In this document: piece by piece, positions 8,329-17,601 of the stretch
How positions within the stretch are numbered: the first letter of the stretch is position 1
Layout: the number at the start of each line of letters is the position of its first letter
NCBI GenBank assembly: GCA_934546935.1
Contig: CAKTEH010000009.1
Span: forward strand, 20,056-84,055
Reading direction: 5' to 3'
Length of the DNA stretch: 64,000 nucleotides
Origin: an uncultured Eubacteriales bacterium
GTDB lineage: Bacteria > Bacillota > Clostridia > Oscillospirales > QAMX01
Notes under the pieces: model-generated
Database searches by the model: none
Told to the model about the DNA's origin: nothing
Seen by the model: the letters and a program-made list of their open reading frames with translations, nothing else
Translations under genes and position numbers: made by a program

Positions 8329-9648
8329 ATGGAAAAAGTCAAAAAAGCACTGGTTTTTGGCGGCGGCGGTGCTCTCGGTGCCTATGAAATAGGCGTTTGG
8401 AACGTACTGCAGCTGTATGGATACCGGCCTGACCTTGTGGTTGGGACAAGTGTCGGCGCGCTGAATGCGGCGATTTATGCGCAGGGGGAATATGAAAACG
8501 CATACCGTATGTGGAAAAACATAACTACCGACCAGGTCTTTGCCATACAGGCAAAGACGGGGGAGGATATTGGAGAATTTTCGGAAAAACTTCGCGTGAT
8601 GAATGCAATTGGGCGCGAAGCGCTGATCCACATGGGCGCCGATGCCCAACCGCTGCGCAAAATATTGGAATGCTATGTGGACGAAGACAGAATCCGGAAA
8701 AGCGGCATAGAGTTGGGGGTGGTCTGTATGTCGCTGCGGGATATGCGGGGCGTTTGCCAAAGTCTGAAGCGGATGAAAAAAGGAACCCTGATTGACTGGC
8801 TGATGGCGTCCGCCGCGATTTTCCCAGCCGTACGTGCCTGTAAAATTGAAGATGCTTATTATATTGACGGGGGATATTACGACACGGTTCCCTGTGAATT
8901 TGCCGAAGATCTTGGCGCGCGGGAAATCCTGGCCGTGGATACGCATGCGGTCGGCCTGCGCCGCAGTACACACCGGGCGAAGGTTTCCAGGATTGAACCG
9001 GAATGGGATCTTGGCAGCGAACTGTTTTTTAAACCGGAACTCACACAACGCCTGTTTGAGTTGGGCCGGTTGGATGCATTAAAGCACTATAACGAATATG
9101 AAGGCGTACTGTATGCGTTTGCACCCGGATTTTCGCATGCAGCCGGACATACAGCACGCATTGCATGCCAAAAGCTGCGCCTGCTTGCCCCGCAGGAGCA
9201 TGACGGATTGCTGTCAAAAGGAACCTATGCCCTGATGGCGAAACGTACTGCAGCGTATCTGAAAACCTTGTACAGATACCATAGCGGCAAGGAAAATGAT
9301 TCGCCGGTACGTTTGGCGGAAAATGCAGGGCGGATATTCGAGCTGGATCCAGCAAGGCCGTATACGGGGATGGAATTTGACGCGGAAATTGTACGGCGGT
9401 ATACGGACTGCACGATCCCCAAAGACAGCTTGGAGAAAGTCCTTCAGAATGCAGGGGAGGGAAGAGAAAAGACAAATCAGGTGCTGGCCGAGCTGCGCAA
9501 ATCCCGAAGCACGGAAATCGCCGCGGCCATTGCAAGGCAGCTGAAAGCAGGCTTTAAAAATGAGACGGAGCGCGGTGGTATGCGGCTGTTGGCCGCGGCT
9601 TTTCCGGCAGAATTCCTTGCCGGGATATATGTTATAAGCCTCTCATAG
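8329..9648 (+). CDS. Patatin-like phospholipase
   Basis: 439-residue cytosolic-type protein; the first about 200 residues are a patatin domain with the oxyanion loop FGGGGALGAYE (G11-14), the nucleophile elbow G-T-S41-V-G, and the catalytic dyad aspartate D180 in the DGG motif. These act as acyl hydrolases on phospholipids or other esters. The C-terminal about 230 residues have no domain that I recognise and are rich in charged helices. The ATG lies 8 nt after AGGAGCGG. It is monocistronic, ending at a strong terminator. Confidence 0.92.
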   Translation: MEKVKKALVFGGGGALGAYEIGVWNVLQLYGYRPDLVVGTSVGALNAAIYAQGEYENAYRMWKNITTDQVFAIQAKTGEDIGEFSEKLRVMNAIGREALIHMGADAQPLRKILECYVDEDRIRKSGIELGVVCMSLRDMRGVCQSLKRMKKGTLIDWLMASAAIFPAVRACKIEDAYYIDGGYYDTVPCEFAEDLGAREILAVDTHAVGLRRSTHRAKVSRIEPEWDLGSELFFKPELTQRLFELGRLDALKHYNEYEGVLYAFAPGFSHAAGHTARIACQKLRLLAPQEHDGLLSKGTYALMAKRTAAYLKTLYRYHSGKENDSPVRLAENAGRIFELDPARPYTGMEFDAEIVRRYTDCTIPKDSLEKVLQNAGEGREKTNQVLAELRKSRSTEIAAAIARQLKAGFKNETERGGMRLLAAAFPAEFLAGIYVISLS

Positions 9649-9672
9649 CTTTGCCTACCGCCTCGAACCGGG

Positions 9673-9715
9673 AAAAAACGCCGTACAGAAAACACTTTCT
9701 GTACGGCGTTTTTTC
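9673..9715. terminator. Bidirectional intrinsic terminator
   Basis: Stem CGCCGTACAGAAA with its complement around an ACAC loop, A run before and TTTTTT after; shared by the convergent patatin and deacetylase genes. Confidence 0.92.
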
Positions 9716-9730
9716 GAATGATCGAGTTTA

Positions 9731-10567
9731 TCAGGAAAGGGAGAGCGTTTCTTCCGGCATGATGTGGAATACCTTCCCCTCATGACAGAAATAAATTTCC
9801 TGAGCGCTCGGGTTATGTACCCGTGTCCCATCCACGGAAAATATAAGGCGGCGGTAGGCTTCTATATAGGTATAAGCTTCCATATTGGTGCAGTACCAGA
9901 CGTCTTTACGGCGGCCAAGCGTTTGCGCAATATTTTCCAACAATTCCCAGTTGTCATATTGATCGAATTCATAACTGTGGCCCCAGATATAAAAGAACTT
10001 GGCCTTGGGGCGGGGATCGTCAGCCAGGAATTTTTCCATTAGCTCTGAGAGCGCCGGATCATTATGATGGCAGGTAGCCTCCAGGCGGAGCCAGTCGCGC
10101 GGCAAGTCAAAGCGATGGGAGGAAATAACCGTACGGGCATATGCAATGCCGCTGTCCTTTAAAATCTGTACAACCCGGTCGTCAAATACGCCGTAAGGAT
10201 AGGCGTGCCCGCGAACAATGCAACCAAACTGCGCTTCCAGGTTTTCGCGGTCTTTGACAATCTCATAGGCAATACGCGCGTCCGGCATCCGGTCAATAAA
10301 AGGATGCGTCAGCGCGTGCGTAGAAATTTCATGCGGCGCATGGTAAGCAGCGTCAATCTGGCTGCGGCTCATGCGGCGATGGATTGTCCCGGCGGGATAT
10401 GCAGTACCCTCCGGCGCATAAAGCCCGGAATTGAGGTTAAAAGTGCATTTGATTCCGTAGCGGTCAAGGATCTCCATCATCCGGATATCTGTTTCCACAC
10501 CGTCGTCATAGCTGAGCGTCAGGGCCCGAAGCCGCCCATTTGGGAACAAAAGATCTGTCTGCGCCAT
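9731..10567 (-). CDS. Polysaccharide deacetylase (NodB/CE4 family)
   Basis: 278 residues with NodB motifs: TLSYDDG (Asp21-Asp22, base and metal ligand), metal-binding H84-x3-H88 in STHALTHP, and RGHAYPYG as the third motif. No signal peptide is seen, which is unusual for an enzyme acting on wall polymers and suggests a cytoplasmic substrate. It is the last of three hydrolase genes read in the same direction (13007 to 9731) with gaps of 27 and 52 nt. CE4 enzymes remove N- or O-acetyl groups from sugars; the true substrate is unknown. Confidence 0.88.
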   Translation of the reverse strand: MAQTDLLFPNGRLRALTLSYDDGVETDIRMMEILDRYGIKCTFNLNSGLYAPEGTAYPAGTIHRRMSRSQIDAAYHAPHEISTHALTHPFIDRMPDARIAYEIVKDRENLEAQFGCIVRGHAYPYGVFDDRVVQILKDSGIAYARTVISSHRFDLPRDWLRLEATCHHNDPALSELMEKFLADDPRPKAKFFYIWGHSYEFDQYDNWELLENIAQTLGRRKDVWYCTNMEAYTYIEAYRRLIFSVDGTRVHNPSAQEIYFCHEGKVFHIMPEETLSLS

Positions 10568-10619
10568 TTTTTCACCTCATCAAAAAATTTATTTGAAGAT
10601 AACCAAAAACAGCTTTTAT

Positions 10620-11516
10620 CTACAGCGCGGGAATAATCATATCCCTAAGAGGACGGAGAAAATCCAGTGGCTGCCTGGATTCGGCGTTGATCGCAATAAC
10701 AGCATTTTGGGCATCCAAGATGATAATATACTGGCCATACTTGCCGTTGGCAGAATAGCTGCCCTGTGGGCCAGTCCAGAAAAAGTAGCCGAATGCTTCA
10801 CGTCCAAGCGGATCGTTTTCCAGTTTGATATATGGTGTCTTGCTTTTGCATATCCATTCCTGGGTCAGAATACGCCGTCCATTATATGTACCTCCGTTCA
10901 GAAAAAGCTCTCCAAAACGGAGCATTTCCGACGTGCACAGAAACAATCCACCAGCACCGAAATTATAGCCGCGAGGATCAACCTCCCAGCTTGTTCGCCG
11001 GATGCCGAGGGGTTGGAATAGGCGAGGGGTGAGGTAGTCGTTCAATGTGCATCCTGCACGCCGGGAAATCAGCACGCCCAGCAGATAAGGCCCAAAATTG
11101 GTATAGTGGTAAACTGTCCCTGGTGTATAATCAAAAGGCTTGGAAAGCAGATAACGAACCCAATCCTCTTCATCCAGAAATGGGCGCTGTCCGCCCATCA
11201 GATAGGACTCTTTTTGACCAACGGTCATAGTAAGTAAATGTTCAAGCTTCAGCTTCCGGAGATTTTCTGGGATTTCCTTCGGGAGCTCATCCGGAAAACA
11301 GTCAACAACATTTTCTTCGACGCAAAGCAACCCTTCTTTGACGGCAATTCCAATGGCAGCAGAAGTAAAACTTTTGGTTGCCGAGTAAATATTGCGGCGA
11401 TGTTCCTCGTCAAAATGATGCTCGGCAATGCGCTCGCCGTTTTGACTGATGATGATATTTGTCATCCGTGAGCCTGCAACCGCATTGATGAAATGGCTCC
11501 ATAATTGTTTATCCAT
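10620..11516 (-). CDS. Beta-lactamase-fold serine hydrolase (class C/EstB-like)
   Basis: 298 residues, no signal peptide. The nucleophile motif is S45-A-T-K48 in YSATKSFTSAAIG, and a Tyr-containing second motif (YHYTNFGPYLLG) lies near the middle. The C-terminal KTG-like strand appears as ANGKYGQYIIILD. The lack of a secretion signal argues for an esterase, amidase or peptidase rather than a beta-lactamase. It is the middle gene of a three-gene hydrolase run. Confidence 0.88.
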   Translation of the reverse strand: MDKQLWSHFINAVAGSRMTNIIISQNGERIAEHHFDEEHRRNIYSATKSFTSAAIGIAVKEGLLCVEENVVDCFPDELPKEIPENLRKLKLEHLLTMTVGQKESYLMGGQRPFLDEEDWVRYLLSKPFDYTPGTVYHYTNFGPYLLGVLISRRAGCTLNDYLTPRLFQPLGIRRTSWEVDPRGYNFGAGGLFLCTSEMLRFGELFLNGGTYNGRRILTQEWICKSKTPYIKLENDPLGREAFGYFFWTGPQGSYSANGKYGQYIIILDAQNAVIAINAESRQPLDFLRPLRDMIIPAL

Positions 11517-11543
11517 TGTCCTGATCCTTTCTTTTTTAATTCC

Positions 11544-13007
11544 TCATCTACAACGGGCCGCCGTACGCTCTGCCCACTGTATCATACGCCGCGCGTCAGC
11601 CGGAAGGATAAAGCCTTCTTCTACCTGGCCTTTCACGTAAGCGGAGAACGCTGTGAGATAGGCTTCAAGGCTTCCGTAAAGCGCAGTCATTTTTTCAAAG
11701 GAAAAGGGATTTTTCTCTCCGCACATTGCGCCCTGCTCAAATTTCGTACTACATCCAAGATAGGAAGCGGCCGGTATGTCGACAAAGGGCGTACGCAGTC
11801 CGCCTATCACGTTCCCATGCGCATCCCGGACAAGATTGCCTTCCGGATCCCGGGAGAAACGCGCAGCCTTTGGGGGTGCTGTACCAAACGCCCACCATTT
11901 GTACAGAAGCTCCAGAATACCACATACATAGTATTCTAAAGGCGTATCGTTAAGCCCCTCAACGGTTTCCGGTGCGATGGGCGGACGGATTACGCCGGTC
12001 TTATCGGTTTCCTCATAGGAATTGAGCACTTTACAGATAATGTTGGTGTGCGGCGTGCCCGGGATTTCATAATACCGGATCTTATTATCCGGAGCGTCGC
12101 TGTCTTCCGGCCAGGAAAGCCCCTGCATGCCCCGAAATAAAAACATATCCCCCTCGCTTGAGATCAAGATATAAGGCGAATCTACTTTTTCCATTACGGG
12201 GCCTGGAAGCCGCGCAGCTTGCGCCATAAAAGGCGTCTGGCATAAAGGCCGCCGAGATGCAACGCCGACGATATTGAGATAAGTATCAAACAGCTTTCGG
12301 CCATCTTTCGTTTTCAAATACCGGTGGAAACAGCTGGTATAGGTATTCAAATACATGCCGGACTGGCTCTGTCCTGATAAGTTGAGATAGCTAACAGAAT
12401 AGCCGCCCAGGCAGTTTTGCTTGCCTCCGCAACGGAGTAAGTTAGCCGTCTGGCTTAAAATATCCCAGACAAGCCCTTCTTCGGTCCCTTCAATACTTCC
12501 AAATCCATATTTTCCCGCAGGCTGCGGGACGGGCTCTGCAGAAGGCCAGCTCAGGCTGCGGTATCTTGCAAAATCAAAATTTTTCAGTGCCTGCACGCAA
12601 AGCGGTTTTGATGTAACGCCGACATAAGCATGGCCGGAGTCCAGGCAGTAATTATGAAAACGGTCCCATCCATCTTCGATGTCGTAACCGGATGAAGCAT
12701 TGAGAATATCCATCAATACCCGTCCGGAATAATTTCGGATATCTTTTGGACGTCGTACTAAAATCCGGTTTTTATACGCAACGGCTTCATGCTTTATGTA
12801 CAGCCTGCCGTTTTCGTCCAAGTCATAAACATTTGCAGTTCCAGAGAGAAAATATTCTTCTTCCACATATCCGTACGCCGCCAGATTCATCCGGCAGCGG
12901 GAAAATGCCATGGCGGAATATGGATGCGAAACCTGCGTTACAGGGATCGGTCCCTCAATGGCGGGAAGCGTATGGATAGAAGCGGCGATTTTTCTTTCAA
13001 GTTCCAT
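11544..13007 (-). CDS. Alpha/beta hydrolase domain protein (Abhydrolase_10-like)
   Basis: 487 residues. The central GQSQSGMYLNTY resembles the nucleophile elbow of the large alpha/beta-hydrolase group annotated as Abhydrolase_10, in which the serine lies in an SQSG context. A C-terminal GGLRTPFVDIPAASYLG segment is also typical of that group. No signal peptide is present. The start ATG lies after GAAAGGACATCGG. It heads the hydrolase run 13007-9731. A possible joint role is stepwise de-esterification of an acetylated plant-derived compound, but this is only inference from gene order. Confidence 0.7.
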   Translation of the reverse strand: MELERKIAASIHTLPAIEGPIPVTQVSHPYSAMAFSRCRMNLAAYGYVEEEYFLSGTANVYDLDENGRLYIKHEAVAYKNRILVRRPKDIRNYSGRVLMDILNASSGYDIEDGWDRFHNYCLDSGHAYVGVTSKPLCVQALKNFDFARYRSLSWPSAEPVPQPAGKYGFGSIEGTEEGLVWDILSQTANLLRCGGKQNCLGGYSVSYLNLSGQSQSGMYLNTYTSCFHRYLKTKDGRKLFDTYLNIVGVASRRPLCQTPFMAQAARLPGPVMEKVDSPYILISSEGDMFLFRGMQGLSWPEDSDAPDNKIRYYEIPGTPHTNIICKVLNSYEETDKTGVIRPPIAPETVEGLNDTPLEYYVCGILELLYKWWAFGTAPPKAARFSRDPEGNLVRDAHGNVIGGLRTPFVDIPAASYLGCSTKFEQGAMCGEKNPFSFEKMTALYGSLEAYLTAFSAYVKGQVEEGFILPADARRMIQWAERTAARCR

Positions 13008-13105
13008 ATCCGATGTCCTTTCGAGCTAATAATGGTTGTGTACAGATGTTCATGCCTCTTTATGGCAGAAGTTATAATCCAAAATGTAGACAACCGCTTT
13101 TCAGT

Positions 13106-14737
13106 CTACTTTATAGCCTGCGCTGTAGTACTGGGATCCTCGGTTTGCACATCTTCAATTTCGGCTGAAAGCAGATCGGGTACGTATTCGTTTTCCAGTT
13201 CTGCTGCGGCTTCATCATCATTCGGATCCGGTTCAGAGGAAACGTCCTTGGAAGATGCGTGGATGTTCACGCGGATTTTTTTCCATTTTCCGCTATTATA
13301 ACGGTGGATAACCAAAACGGAACGCAGAAGCTGATCCAGAACCATTGCCGTCCATGCACCATAGAGGCCCAAATGCAACACATTGACCAGCAGCAGCGCC
13401 AGCCCGGCACGCACGCCGACTGTCGTAATCATGATAATCTTGGCGATGGATTTGGTATCGCCTGCGCCGCGCAGGGAACCGGCAGTAATAAATTGGGAAT
13501 TCTGGAAAGGCTGGAGGAATGCAACAAAGAGCATAATGATACGGCCGGTTTCGATAATCTCCGGGTCGTCATTGTAAAGACTTACGATAAAGCCGCCGAA
13601 ACAGGAAAATAGGACTATAAGCAGCCCCGCAAAGCAAAGGCCAAGCCTGCGGGTATATTTTACGTAGACTTCCCCCATATCCGGGCGTTTTTTGCCCAGG
13701 CTTTGCCCCATCAGGGAGGTTGCGGCATTGGCGAACGCATTGCCTGTCATAAAGGACATGGAATTGATGTTCATACAGACGTTGTGTGTGGCAAATTTCA
13801 CAGTACCAAGCCCCACAACTGTACGGGTAAAGATGATGACGCCGACGCGCATAATTACGTTTTCAAGCATTGCGGGGAATCCGATTTTTGCAATCTCCTT
13901 CAAAGAAGCAATATCCGGCTTAAAACTGTCTCTCAGATGGATCTGTAAGTAATTGTGCGGACGGGTTATTACTATAATTGCAATAACAAATGCCACGACC
14001 TGGCCGATCGCCGTAGCCAGGGAGGCTCCGGCAACCTCCATACGCGGGAAGCCAAAATGGCCCTCAATGAGCAGGTAATTGAAAACCACGTTTACAACAT
14101 TGGCGATAAGATTGTATACCATTGATGCACGTGTTTTCCCAACACCGCGCAGGACGGCCGTAATACAAAACGTCAGCGCCATGGGGATCAGAGAATAAAT
14201 TTGGATCCGAAGATAAGAAACCGTGCCGGCAAAAACCTCGGGTTCTGCTTTTCCCATGATCTTAATCAGCGGTTCAATAAATACAAGCCCCAAAACAGTG
14301 GAAACCGACGCCAGGAATAATGTCAATGCCAAAGACTGGCGCATGAAGTGGTTGGCGCGTTCTGGATCATTTGCGCCGCGGCAGCGGGCTACCAGGGCTG
14401 TGGAACCGGTACACATCGACTGGAAAACCGTCATCAGGATAAACTTCGGCTGAGTCGCCATGGATACGGAAGAAATTGCCGATGCGCCAAGATTGCCTAC
14501 CATCATCATATCGACCATCGAAGTCAGCGAGGCCAGCATCAGCTCGATAAAAGTCGGCCAGGCAAGGTTGATAATATCTTTATACACGCTTTTTGAGCTG
14601 ACATGGTCGGGAAGCTGTGCGCGTGTTTTTTTGTCTGAATGAGATTCCACAAATGCGTCGGTTCCCCAGTCCAAGCCGTCAAGCACCGTTTTACGCATTT
14701 TTATTGCAGGTTTTTCTACATTTTGTTTCGCTTTCAC
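13106..14737 (-). CDS. MATE family efflux transporter with N- and C-terminal extensions
   Basis: 543 residues starting at GTG (GGAGG 9 nt upstream). The body (about 50-500) is a MATE transporter, with FIELMLASLTSMVDMMMVGNLGASAIS in TM1-2 and ATSLMGQSLGKKRPD in the second half. It is longer than the usual 440-480 residues because of an about 50-residue charged N-terminal tail and a very acidic cytoplasmic C-terminal tail (SSEPDPNDDEAAAELENEY region). The gene reads toward the hydrolase run with 98 nt between, so coexpression is possible. Confidence 0.9.
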   Translation of the reverse strand: MKAKQNVEKPAIKMRKTVLDGLDWGTDAFVESHSDKKTRAQLPDHVSSKSVYKDIINLAWPTFIELMLASLTSMVDMMMVGNLGASAISSVSMATQPKFILMTVFQSMCTGSTALVARCRGANDPERANHFMRQSLALTLFLASVSTVLGLVFIEPLIKIMGKAEPEVFAGTVSYLRIQIYSLIPMALTFCITAVLRGVGKTRASMVYNLIANVVNVVFNYLLIEGHFGFPRMEVAGASLATAIGQVVAFVIAIIVITRPHNYLQIHLRDSFKPDIASLKEIAKIGFPAMLENVIMRVGVIIFTRTVVGLGTVKFATHNVCMNINSMSFMTGNAFANAATSLMGQSLGKKRPDMGEVYVKYTRRLGLCFAGLLIVLFSCFGGFIVSLYNDDPEIIETGRIIMLFVAFLQPFQNSQFITAGSLRGAGDTKSIAKIIMITTVGVRAGLALLLVNVLHLGLYGAWTAMVLDQLLRSVLVIHRYNSGKWKKIRVNIHASSKDVSSEPDPNDDEAAAELENEYVPDLLSAEIEDVQTEDPSTTAQAIK

Positions 14738-14774
14738 GTCGATGATCCTCCAGTTTACTTTTTCATTTAATTAA

Positions 14775-14804
14775 AGTATAACATAGATAAAACACACAAT
14801 GCAA
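14775..14804 (-). promoter_or_regulatory. Promoter of the second MATE gene
   Basis: Minus strand TTGCAT (14799-14804), 18-nt spacer, TATACT (14775-14780), about 40 nt before the GTG start. The region 14830-15180 beyond it is AT-rich, with short open frames on both strands that look non-coding; I see nothing supported in it. Confidence 0.55.
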
Positions 14805-15184
14805 GTGTATCTCTAAAATAAGAAACTGGAAAAACATATCTTTTTAAACTTGGAAAGATCCATTTCAAGGCTGTTTCTTTCGATTTTCCTTGGGTTTTCT
14901 AAAGAAAACGAATCTCGCTATCTGAAAAAAGCATGGCTCCGCATAAAAAATAGTATTATAATTCAGCTGTCTGTGAAACGTCAAAAACGCTATAATTACT
15001 ATTATTTTATGAGCTTCCAGGAACCGCAGATTTTGACGCTTTGGTGCCCGATTTTCCAAGGGCAAGTTGCAGAAGATTATAAAAAACAAGAAGATATGAC
15101 GAAACCATTATTTAAGCTGCTTTGAGGTGTTGCCTATAAACACATATAAAGGCTTATAAGACGTTTTTGAGGCTTTTACTCCAT

Positions 15185-15226
15185 AAAAAATCTGCCTTTA
15201 CCGGATCCAGAAAAGGCAGATTTTTA
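15185..15226 (-). terminator. Terminator of the ilvA-ridA unit
   Basis: TCTGCCTTT (15191-15199) pairs with AAAGGCAGA (15212-15220) with A and T runs on both sides; directly downstream of ridA on the minus strand. Confidence 0.88.
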
Positions 15227-15245
15227 TGGAGAATGAGACTTGGTT

Positions 15246-15626
15246 TTACTTTTTTATCTGTGCAATAACTTCGACTTCAACACGTGCATTTTTAGGAAGT
15301 GCTGCCACTGCAAAGCAGCTACGCGCGGGCTTCCCGGTAAAATATCGGGCATAAACCGTATTAAACGCTGCAAAATCAGCAATATCTGTTAAAAAGCAGC
15401 TGGTTTTTACAACGTCTTCAAATCCAAGTCCCGCCGCTTCCAAAATTGCCCCAATATTGCGCATGACCTGCTCGCTCTGTCCGGAAATATCCGGCGCTTC
15501 AATTTCCCCGGAACCGGGGACAATGGGAATCTGCCCAGATAAAAACAACAGGTTCCCCGTACGTACAGCCTGAGAATATGGACCGATTGCAGCCGGTGCA
15601 GCTGGCGTATCATAGGATATCGGCAT
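15246..15626 (-). CDS. ridA: RidA family reactive-intermediate deaminase
   Basis: 126 residues with the YjgF/YER057c/UK114 signature: YDTPAAPAAIGPYSQAV at the start and VEVEVIAQ at the end, and the Arg in PARSCFAVAALPK that binds the carboxylate. RidA hydrolyses the enamine/imine products (2-aminoacrylate, 2-aminocrotonate) released by PLP-dependent dehydratases. It follows ilvA by 16 nt, so the producer and the detoxifier of the same imine are on one transcript. Confidence 0.95.
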   Translation of the reverse strand: MPISYDTPAAPAAIGPYSQAVRTGNLLFLSGQIPIVPGSGEIEAPDISGQSEQVMRNIGAILEAAGLGFEDVVKTSCFLTDIADFAAFNTVYARYFTGKPARSCFAVAALPKNARVEVEVIAQIKK

Positions 15627-15642
15627 AAAAGCTCCTCCTTAT

Positions 15643-16845
15643 TTAAGAAAAATCATAAAGCTGAAAGCCCTCTGCACAAAGCGCAGCTTCAATACTGCGG
15701 ATATGCTCTGCATTTCGGGTTTCAAGCTGGACGCGCAAAATCGAATTATGGATATCAGCGCCTTCCCCGGAAAGTTCGTTGTGTACAGAAAGGATATTGC
15801 CGCCCTGTTGGGCAATAATACGGGAAATTTCCGCAAGTTGGCGGGGTTTATCGGCTAATTCAATACACAGGCGGCAGCTTCTGCCGCTGACAAGCAGGCC
15901 ACGGGCAATCACACGGGACAGGATCTGTACATCAATATTTCCTCCGGAAAGGATACAGGCGAGCGGTTTTCCGGAATCCGGGATTTTCCCGGATAAGACG
16001 GCGGCAACGGAAGCCGCGCCAGCCCCCTCCGTAATCAGTTTGTGCTGTTCCATAAGGGCCAGAATTGCCGCAGAGATTTCATCATCTGTGACGGTCACAA
16101 TTTCGTCTACATACTGCGCGCACAATGCATAGGTCAATTCCCCCGGCCGTTTGACCGCAATGCCGTCGGCAAGTGTTACGGCACGGGGAAGGCTTTCGAT
16201 CCGCCCGGTTTGCAGCGCATGCTGCATCGAGGGTGCGCCCGAGGCCTGTACGCCATAGATCTTAACCTGCGGATTCAGATGTTTCAGAGCCACGGCGATG
16301 CCGGAGATCAGACCGCCGCCGCCAATTGGGACAACGACATTTTCTATTTCTGAATTTTGACGATAGATTTCCAGTCCGACCGTACCCTGCCCGGCGACAA
16401 CCACCTCATCATCAAACGGATGCAGCAGCATATAACCATAAAGGTCGCGCAGCTCCAGTGCCCGGCGGTACGCGTCGTCATATCCGCCTTCCACCAGGCA
16501 GATCTGTGCGCCATAGGATCTGGTCGCTTCAATTTTTGAAATTGGCGCGCCAGACGGCAGGCAAATCAGCGCCCGAACGCCGTTTTTCTGCGCTGCCAAC
16601 GCTACGCCCTGGGCATGGTTGCCTGCGGAACAGGCGATTACGCCCTGCGCACGCTGCTGTGGGCTTAGCTGAAGAATTTTATTAAATGCTCCGCGCACTT
16701 TGAAAGAACCGGTAAGCTGAAGATTTTCCGCTTTCAGAAAAATATTCCTGCCAGGGATGAGCCGGGGCGCGGGAATGAGGTCTGTGCAGCGGACTATATC
16801 CCGGATACGGACCTGCGCCTGTTGGATCTGTTCAAACGTCAGCAT
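15643..16845 (-). CDS. ilvA: Threonine ammonia-lyase (threonine dehydratase with ACT domain)
   Basis: PLP enzyme converting threonine to 2-oxobutanoate and ammonia (first step toward isoleucine, or threonine catabolism). The ATG at 16845 follows GGAGGT by 7 nt; a GTG 15 nt upstream is the edge of the open frame but lacks a site. The 400-residue protein has PLP-lysine K49 in SFKVRGAFNK, a glycine loop for phosphate (PIGGGGLISG) and one C-terminal ACT domain (about 325-400). This single-ACT form of about 400 residues is the short type often called TdcB/IlvA1 and is usually less sensitive to isoleucine than the long type. Confidence 0.93.
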   Translation of the reverse strand: MLTFEQIQQAQVRIRDIVRCTDLIPAPRLIPGRNIFLKAENLQLTGSFKVRGAFNKILQLSPQQRAQGVIACSAGNHAQGVALAAQKNGVRALICLPSGAPISKIEATRSYGAQICLVEGGYDDAYRRALELRDLYGYMLLHPFDDEVVVAGQGTVGLEIYRQNSEIENVVVPIGGGGLISGIAVALKHLNPQVKIYGVQASGAPSMQHALQTGRIESLPRAVTLADGIAVKRPGELTYALCAQYVDEIVTVTDDEISAAILALMEQHKLITEGAGAASVAAVLSGKIPDSGKPLACILSGGNIDVQILSRVIARGLLVSGRSCRLCIELADKPRQLAEISRIIAQQGGNILSVHNELSGEGADIHNSILRVQLETRNAEHIRSIEAALCAEGFQLYDFS

Positions 16846-16939
16846 TTTTCTTACCTCCACGGGCAGTTTTTATGCAGACAGTATCGGCATTTTTCCTGGG
16901 TTTCATCCCTGCGCAGCAGGATTATGAGGCTGGATTATC

Positions 16940-16972
16940 AAAAAGAAAAGGCGGTCTCTTCCAAGGACTGCC
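16940..16972 (-). terminator. Terminator after the LURP-one-like gene
   Basis: On the minus strand GGCAGTC pairs with GACCGCC (one mismatch) followed by TTTTCTTTTT, 13 nt after the stop codon at 16985. Confidence 0.75.
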
Positions 16973-16984
16973 TTAATGAATTGC

Positions 16985-17461
16985 TCAAAGGAAATTATGA
17001 AATAATGCATTGTCCAGGCAGACTGTTATCGCACTGAGTACCGGCGCATATTCAAGGTTCTGGATCGAGAGGATATAGGTGTCCCCCCAGCGCAAATTCC
17101 TTTTGCGGATTCGGGCGGCAGAGGAGCCGGCTGCCAAGATCTCAAAATCACAGGCGTGCAGGTTTCCGGACACAGTGAAATCCTGGTTATCCAATTGAAG
17201 GGAAAAATCCGGTAAAAGCTTGAAATTCTGCCGGAGTTGCGCGCGGGAAGCGCCGTTTTCCCCTATGGTATAGGATGCAAAAAAGGGGTTTGGGCCTTTT
17301 TCGATTTCAAGAATCTGAATGCCGGCCCGGTCGCGCATCTCCAGTTTCCCAAAATGGCGCACAAGCTTCCCGTCCACGCTGTAAATTACGCGGCCGGTAT
17401 CGTCAAGCACGTTATATCGGTCCATGAGAATATACGCTTTTTTACGAATAAACAGGTTCAT
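16985..17461 (-). CDS. LURP-one-related (LOR/Tubby-like fold) family protein
   Basis: 158 residues with the family pattern: FIRKKAYILMDRYNVLDDTGRVIYSVDG at the start, repeated beta strands ending in basic turns, FKLLPDFSLQLDNQDFTVSGN in the middle, and a C-terminal hydrophobic helix (SIQNLEYAPVLSAITVCLDN). The fold is a 12-stranded barrel around a central helix, related to Tubby and phospholipid scramblase. Bacterial members have no firm function. It is transcribed alone, divergent from the rhomboid-like gene. Confidence 0.85.
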   Translation of the reverse strand: MNLFIRKKAYILMDRYNVLDDTGRVIYSVDGKLVRHFGKLEMRDRAGIQILEIEKGPNPFFASYTIGENGASRAQLRQNFKLLPDFSLQLDNQDFTVSGNLHACDFEILAAGSSAARIRKRNLRWGDTYILSIQNLEYAPVLSAITVCLDNALFHNFL

Positions 17462-17567
17462 GCGCGTTCCTCACAAAAAAGGGATATAAACAAAGTATGC
17501 AGCCCATACAGGTATTTAAACCTGTATACGGCGAAAAAAGTACGGCCTCATCGTCCCGGATAAAACT

Positions 17568-17595
17568 ATTATAGCATAAAAGCACAGGAATTCAA
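17568..17595 (-). promoter_or_regulatory. Promoter of the LURP-one-like gene
   Basis: Minus strand TTGAAT (17590-17595), 16-nt spacer ending TGC, TATAAT (17568-17573), an extended -10 element. Confidence 0.65.
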
Positions 17596-17601
17596 ATGTT
17601 T

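Noticed and set aside
14850..15125. Open frames on both strands in the 14.83-15.18 kb gap
   Set aside because: They overlap each other, lack ribosome binding sites and show no recognisable protein pattern.
16846..16984. T-box leader for ilvA
   Set aside because: No AGGGTGG-type antiterminator sequence or specifier loop; the only hairpin is the terminator of the preceding gene.
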